Positions 61,217 to 64,000 of a stretch of 64,000 nt of DNA are shown one piece after another. Position numbers and translations under genes: made by a program. Within the stretch, counting starts at the first letter, position 1, and every line of letters starts with the position of its first letter. Source of the stretch: Candidatus Gastranaerophilales bacterium (GTDB lineage: Bacteria > Cyanobacteriota > Vampirovibrionia > Gastranaerophilales > Gastranaerophilaceae); the NCBI GenBank assembly GCA_944324915.1, contig CALUYD010000005.1:40512-104511 (forward strand), in the 5' to 3' direction. The notes below the pieces were generated by a model. It was given only the letters and a program-made list of their open reading frames with translations. It was not told where the DNA came from and ran no database searches.

Positions 61217-63034
61217 ATGAAATTAAATGAAATAAAAACAGCTAGCGCTTTTGATTATAAGTATTTATTAAATAGAATTTTTCCATACATAAAACCATTA
61301 ATTCCAAGAATATTATTAACATTTTTTCTTGCAATTCCATTGGGTTTATTAGATGGCGTAACCGCATTTGCCCTAAAACCGTATATTGATGTAGTTGTAA
61401 ATGGTCAAACGCTTGATTGTTTCGGCTATACCCTAACAAGAGATTTTCTTGCATTAATAATACCTCCCGGGATTGTTATTTTTGCAGGTATACAAGGTGT
61501 TTTAAGATATTTAAATACTTATTTATCAGATTGGATTAGCTTAAAAATCTCAAATACAATAAAAGTCGATTTATTTAAAAAATTAGTTTATCTTGATTCA
61601 AAATTTTATGATGATAACTCATCAGGTTTAGTTATATCAAGATTTTTAACTGACCCTGATATTGCAAGCAGATCATTAATTAATTCAATAAAAACATTAA
61701 TTACTTCCGCAACAAGTGCGCTAGGTTTAATTTTTGTTTTACTATATAACTCTTGGGAGCTTGCTTTTGTAGGTGTTATTGTGCTTGTTTGCGCATTTTT
61801 ACCGATGACATTTTTAAGAAAAAAAATTAAACAAGTTTCAAATAAAACCACTGTTGTAGGTGGAGATATAACAACTTCATTTAATGAAACATATAAAGGT
61901 AACAAAGTAATATCCGGCTATAATTTGCAAGAAATGGAATTCAAAAAAGTCAGTGATTTAATTAAAACAACATTTAACTTACAAATGTCTTTAACTAAAA
62001 GAACAGGCTGGCTATCTCCTATAATGTATATTATTGCAAGTATCGGTGTTGCAGTTGTTATGCTTGCAGGAAATGAATTAATAAGCGCAGGAAGATTAAC
62101 AACAGGTAGTTTTGCAAGTTTTATAACATCATTATTATTGCTATATAAACCAATTAAAACTCTTGGTAATGATTTAACAAATATTCAAGGTGTTTTTGTT
62201 GCAATAAGCAGGGTTTTTGAATTATTTGATTTTAATTCAAGAATAAAAGATGAAGGTAAAGTTGAGCTAAACTTTATTCCTCAAAATATCGAATTTAAAA
62301 ATGTCAGATTTTCTTATGATGAAAATAATGAAATATTAAAAGGCATATCATTCAGCGCTAAAAGAGGTCAAACAATAGCTATTGTTGGTAACTCAGGCGG
62401 TGGAAAATCAACTATTGTTAATCTTTTACCTAGATTTTATGATGTATGTGACGGTGGAATTTATTTTGATTGCGTAAATATTAAGAATTTCACTCTTGAT
62501 TCTTTAAGAAATTCAATTTCACAAGTTTTTCAAAATAATTTCTTATTTTCAGGAACCATTAGAGAAAATATCCTAATCGGAAATAAAAATGCATCTGATG
62601 ATGATATTAAAAAAGTCTTAAAGGCATCTCATTTAGATGAATTTATTTCAACTCTTGAAAAAGGTATCGATACAAATATAGCTGAAAATGGTGTTTCTTT
62701 ATCAGGAGGTCAACAACAAAGAATAGCAATAGCAAGAGCCATGATTAAAAATGCTCCTATTGTAGTCTTAGATGAAGCAACATCAGCACTTGATAATAAA
62801 TCAGAAAAAATTGTTCAAAAGGCACTTGATAACTTAATGAAAGATAAAACCGTTTTTGTTATAGCTCATAGACTTTCAACTATTTTTAATGCAGATAAAA
62901 TTATTGTTGTAGACGATGGAAAAATTGTTGAAATGGGAACACATGAAGAACTTTTAAAACTTGAAAACGGTAAATATAAAAACCTATATAACATGCAATT
63001 TAAAAATCAAGAAGAACTTTTGGGAAAAGTATAA
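61217..63034 (+). CDS. MsbA-like ABC exporter (chromosomal copy)
   Basis: A 605-residue half-transporter with six transmembrane helices then the ATPase: Walker A GNSGGGKST, signature LSGGQQQRIAIARAM, VVLDEATSALD and the IAHRLSTI switch. It is a clear paralogue of the exporter at 36405-38228 over the whole length, including the N-terminal FPYIKP, LDGVTAFALKPYID and LSPIMYIIAS segments. It is probably the housekeeping lipid A-core or lipid-linked flippase. Directly downstream is tRNA-Val with its own promoter. Confidence 0.92.
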   Translation: MKLNEIKTASAFDYKYLLNRIFPYIKPLIPRILLTFFLAIPLGLLDGVTAFALKPYIDVVVNGQTLDCFGYTLTRDFLALIIPPGIVIFAGIQGVLRYLNTYLSDWISLKISNTIKVDLFKKLVYLDSKFYDDNSSGLVISRFLTDPDIASRSLINSIKTLITSATSALGLIFVLLYNSWELAFVGVIVLVCAFLPMTFLRKKIKQVSNKTTVVGGDITTSFNETYKGNKVISGYNLQEMEFKKVSDLIKTTFNLQMSLTKRTGWLSPIMYIIASIGVAVVMLAGNELISAGRLTTGSFASFITSLLLLYKPIKTLGNDLTNIQGVFVAISRVFELFDFNSRIKDEGKVELNFIPQNIEFKNVRFSYDENNEILKGISFSAKRGQTIAIVGNSGGGKSTIVNLLPRFYDVCDGGIYFDCVNIKNFTLDSLRNSISQVFQNNFLFSGTIRENILIGNKNASDDDIKKVLKASHLDEFISTLEKGIDTNIAENGVSLSGGQQQRIAIARAMIKNAPIVVLDEATSALDNKSEKIVQKALDNLMKDKTVFVIAHRLSTIFNADKIIVVDDGKIVEMGTHEELLKLENGKYKNLYNMQFKNQEELLGKV

Positions 63035-63041
63035 AAAATAC

Positions 63042-63069
63042 TTGACATTAAAAATTGATAGTGTAATAT
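63042..63069 (+). promoter_or_regulatory. Promoter of tRNA-Val
   Basis: TTGACA (63042-63047), a 16-base spacer and TAATAT (63064-63069). Start is expected near 63076, a few bases before the mature tRNA. Confidence 0.8.
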
Positions 63070-63082
63070 AAATATTGCGCAA

Positions 63083-63158
63083 GGGCGTTTAGCTCAGTTG
63101 GTAGAGCGCTTCCCTTACAAGGAAGATGTCGGGAGTTCGAGCCTCTCAACGCCCACCA
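63083..63158 (+). tRNA. tRNA-Val (anticodon TAC)
   Basis: A 76-base tRNA with encoded CCA. The acceptor is GGGCGTT / AACGCCC, the D arm GCTC..GAGC, the anticodon stem CTTCC/GGAAG around CTTACAA, giving TAC, and the T arm GAGTTCGAGCCTC. It reads GTA and GTG type valine codons. Confidence 0.97.
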
Positions 63159-63160
63159 TT

Positions 63161-63189
63161 AAAACCACTCTTTAAAGAGTGGTTTTTTT
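63161..63189 (+). terminator. Terminator after tRNA-Val
   Basis: AAAACCACTCTTT / AAAGAGTGGTTTT stem then a T run. It starts three bases after the CCA. An identical copy, carried by the repeat, is at 63327-63355. Confidence 0.92.
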
Positions 63190-63326
63190 ATTGCGTTTCG
63201 AGGTTTTCGCCTCAGCTGGCTTACTTGAAAATCAGGACTAACCGTCCGATTTTCTACGTAATCTGCGCATACTTCACCTGTACGGCTCATTCTTCGCCTA
63301 CAGTTGAAGCATCAACGCCCACCATT

Positions 63327-63355
63327 AAAACCACTCTTTAAAGAGTGGTTTTTTT
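63327..63355 (+). terminator. Second copy of the tRNA-Val terminator
   Basis: Identical hairpin and T-run to 63161-63189, duplicated with the repeated tRNA 3' end. Confidence 0.85.
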
Positions 63356-63571
63356 ATTGCGTTTCGAGGACAAACATCAAGAGTAAGGACTTCGTGCTTT
63401 GTGCCAAGCTCCACGCTTGCCACATGCGCACTGCGCACACTTGTGCCTAAAACTTTGTTCACTAAGTTTGCCCTGCAAACTATAGTTCACTCGTTTTAGG
63501 TTCTGCGCATACTTCACCTGTACGGCTCATTCTTCGCCTACAGTTGAAGCATCAACGCCCAATTTTTCTAA

Positions 63572-63594
63572 AAGAGAGCCGAAAAGGCTCTCTT
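63572..63594. terminator. Hairpin after the repeat array
   Basis: AAGAGAGCC-GAAAA-GGCTCTCTT, a perfect 9-base stem. The T-run is poor on the plus strand; on the minus strand TTTTAG and A-rich bases follow. It could end the array transcript or the converging small gene. Confidence 0.5.
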
Positions 63595-63664
63595 AATGCA
63601 TGTTTACACTGTTTGCGACAAAAAAAGAATAAAACCCAAAATTTTTAAAAACAGGCTAAAGCCT

Positions 63665-63886
63665 TTAATCATCTGGACTTTCAGAGGTTCGAGTCTCTTT
63701 AGATGTTTCTTCTTTGGCTCTAAGTGCCTTAGCAAAGGCCTTTCCGGCATATTCCGGAATTTTTACTCCTTTGATTTTTGCTAAACTCTCAAAAAATTGT
63801 TGATAAAGAATTGCAGTTTCTTCTTCTGAATATTCTTTATCGTCAAATGTGATTATTACTTTTATATCTTTTTGTTTTTTAGGCAT
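63665..63886 (-). CDS. Small hypothetical protein
   Basis: A 73-residue soluble protein, highly charged, with a helical look: DIKVIITFDDKEYSEEETAILYQQFFESLA, then a Lys-rich tail ending TRTSESPDD. There is no Cys and no signal peptide. A small hairpin (AGGCT-AA-AGCCT) lies just after its stop. Not recognised. The ribosome site is weak, so translation is plausible but not certain. Confidence 0.5.
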   Translation of the reverse strand: MPKKQKDIKVIITFDDKEYSEEETAILYQQFFESLAKIKGVKIPEYAGKAFAKALRAKEETSKETRTSESPDD

Positions 63887-63937
63887 ATTACTTTTTTAAG
63901 AATAAATTTCCCAAAGTAAAGAAAAAAATAAAATGTC

Positions 63938-63958
63938 ATCCCGAATTTATTTCGGGAT
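63938..63958. repeat. Palindromic ATCCCGAA hairpin
   Basis: ATCCCGAA-TTTAT-TTCGGGAT, a perfect 8-base palindrome. Short palindromes of this sequence are common dispersed intergenic elements in many bacterial genomes. No T-run follows, so it is not an obvious terminator. Confidence 0.5.
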
Positions 63959-64000
63959 CTTACCAGTTGGAAACAGAAACTTTAAGTTGGTTAGATGCTG

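Larger units (their letters stand above)
63146..63561 (+). repeat. Array of repeated tRNA-Val 3' ends with terminators
   Basis: The 58-base block TCAACGCCCACCA plus terminator plus TTGCGTTTCGAGG occurs perfectly at 63146-63203 and 63312-63369. A third, shorter tRNA end (TCAACGCCCA) is at 63552-63561. A second 60-base module (63262-63321 and 63502-63561) is also identical and holds an 11-base hairpin (63272-63282 with 63299-63309, one mismatch). The spacers hold further palindromes (GAAAATC...GATTTTC at 63227-63254; GTGCGCAGTGCGCAC-like). No credible protein is encoded in 63159-63664. Confidence 0.9.

Noticed and set aside
1..64000. CRISPR array
   Set aside because: No set of three or more short identical direct repeats with equal unique spacers was seen. 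The RNA-gene arrays have unequal spacers and copies of RNA 3' ends.

Overview
The window is AT-rich bacterial DNA using the standard bacterial code. Several signs point to a gut-type non-photosynthetic relative of Cyanobacteria (Vampirovibrionia/Melainabacteria, probably Gastranaerophilales). The tmRNA tag begins ANNVVK, like cyanobacterial tags. Several lineage-type hypothetical proteins start with a short Ser-Phe-Gly/Lys motif, there is a split set of prepilin genes, and the genes are compact and rich in Lys, Asn and Ile. The assignment is inference from sequence style, not from a database search.

Layout. 1-8.4 kb: housekeeping genes (MFS transporter start, SpoIID-domain protein, MurJ flippase, TsaC-type protein, a putative zinc protease, a TatD-associated radical SAM protein and an ADP-forming acyl-CoA synthetase). 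8.4-18.0 kb: a UvrD-like helicase-nuclease, TspO, an EF-hand protein, a CoA-disulfide reductase-rhodanese fusion, a duplicated membrane protein, tRNA-Ala(TGC), a GT2 enzyme, two lineage-type hypotheticals and a thioredoxin. 18.1-18.9 kb: ssrA (tmRNA) followed by a repeat array that carries further copies of the tmRNA 3' end. 19.7-38.2 kb: one long plus-strand surface-glycan locus with GT2, GT8 and GT32-like enzymes, GT2-HAD and GT2-FkbM fusions, a pyruvyltransferase-like protein, an aldo/keto reductase, a two-part transketolase, GalE and an MsbA-like ABC exporter. Inside it sits a module of nucleotidyltransferase, HprK-like kinase-PqqD, PqqD and DUF1796 protein. 38.4-39.8 kb: a frameshifted GT2, a gene remnant and a second copy of the ssrA-side repeat element in the same orientation. 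The glycan locus therefore lies between direct repeats about 20.9 kb apart.

39.8-48.1 kb: a TM2-domain protein, a periplasmic beta-carbonic anhydrase and a cluster of five prepilin-like proteins. Two of these (208 and 1022 residues) are rich in glycine blocks, and three end in a similar Gly-Ala...Trp tail. 48.2-56.1 kb (minus strand): a large Clp/FtsH-like hybrid with apparently dead ATPase motifs but an intact HEAGH protease motif, then DUF2400, TadA, a histidine kinase/response regulator pair, NfeD-like and a metallophosphoesterase. 56.2-61.1 kb: dGTPase-like, then a minus-strand run of TPR protein, histidine kinase, Xer recombinase and BioA. 61.2-64.0 kb: a second MsbA-like exporter, tRNA-Val(TAC) with its own array of repeated tRNA 3' ends and terminators, and a small hypothetical.

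The most unusual items are: (i) the repeat arrays at the 3' ends of two unrelated RNA genes, resembling the rtT repeats known at E. coli tyrT; (ii) the Clp-FtsH pseudo-ATPase protease; (iii) the kinase/PqqD/nucleotidyltransferase/peptidase-like module inside the glycan locus; (iv) the glycine-rich prepilins; and (v) two genes at the edges of the glycan island that are each broken by one base in a poly-A tract.
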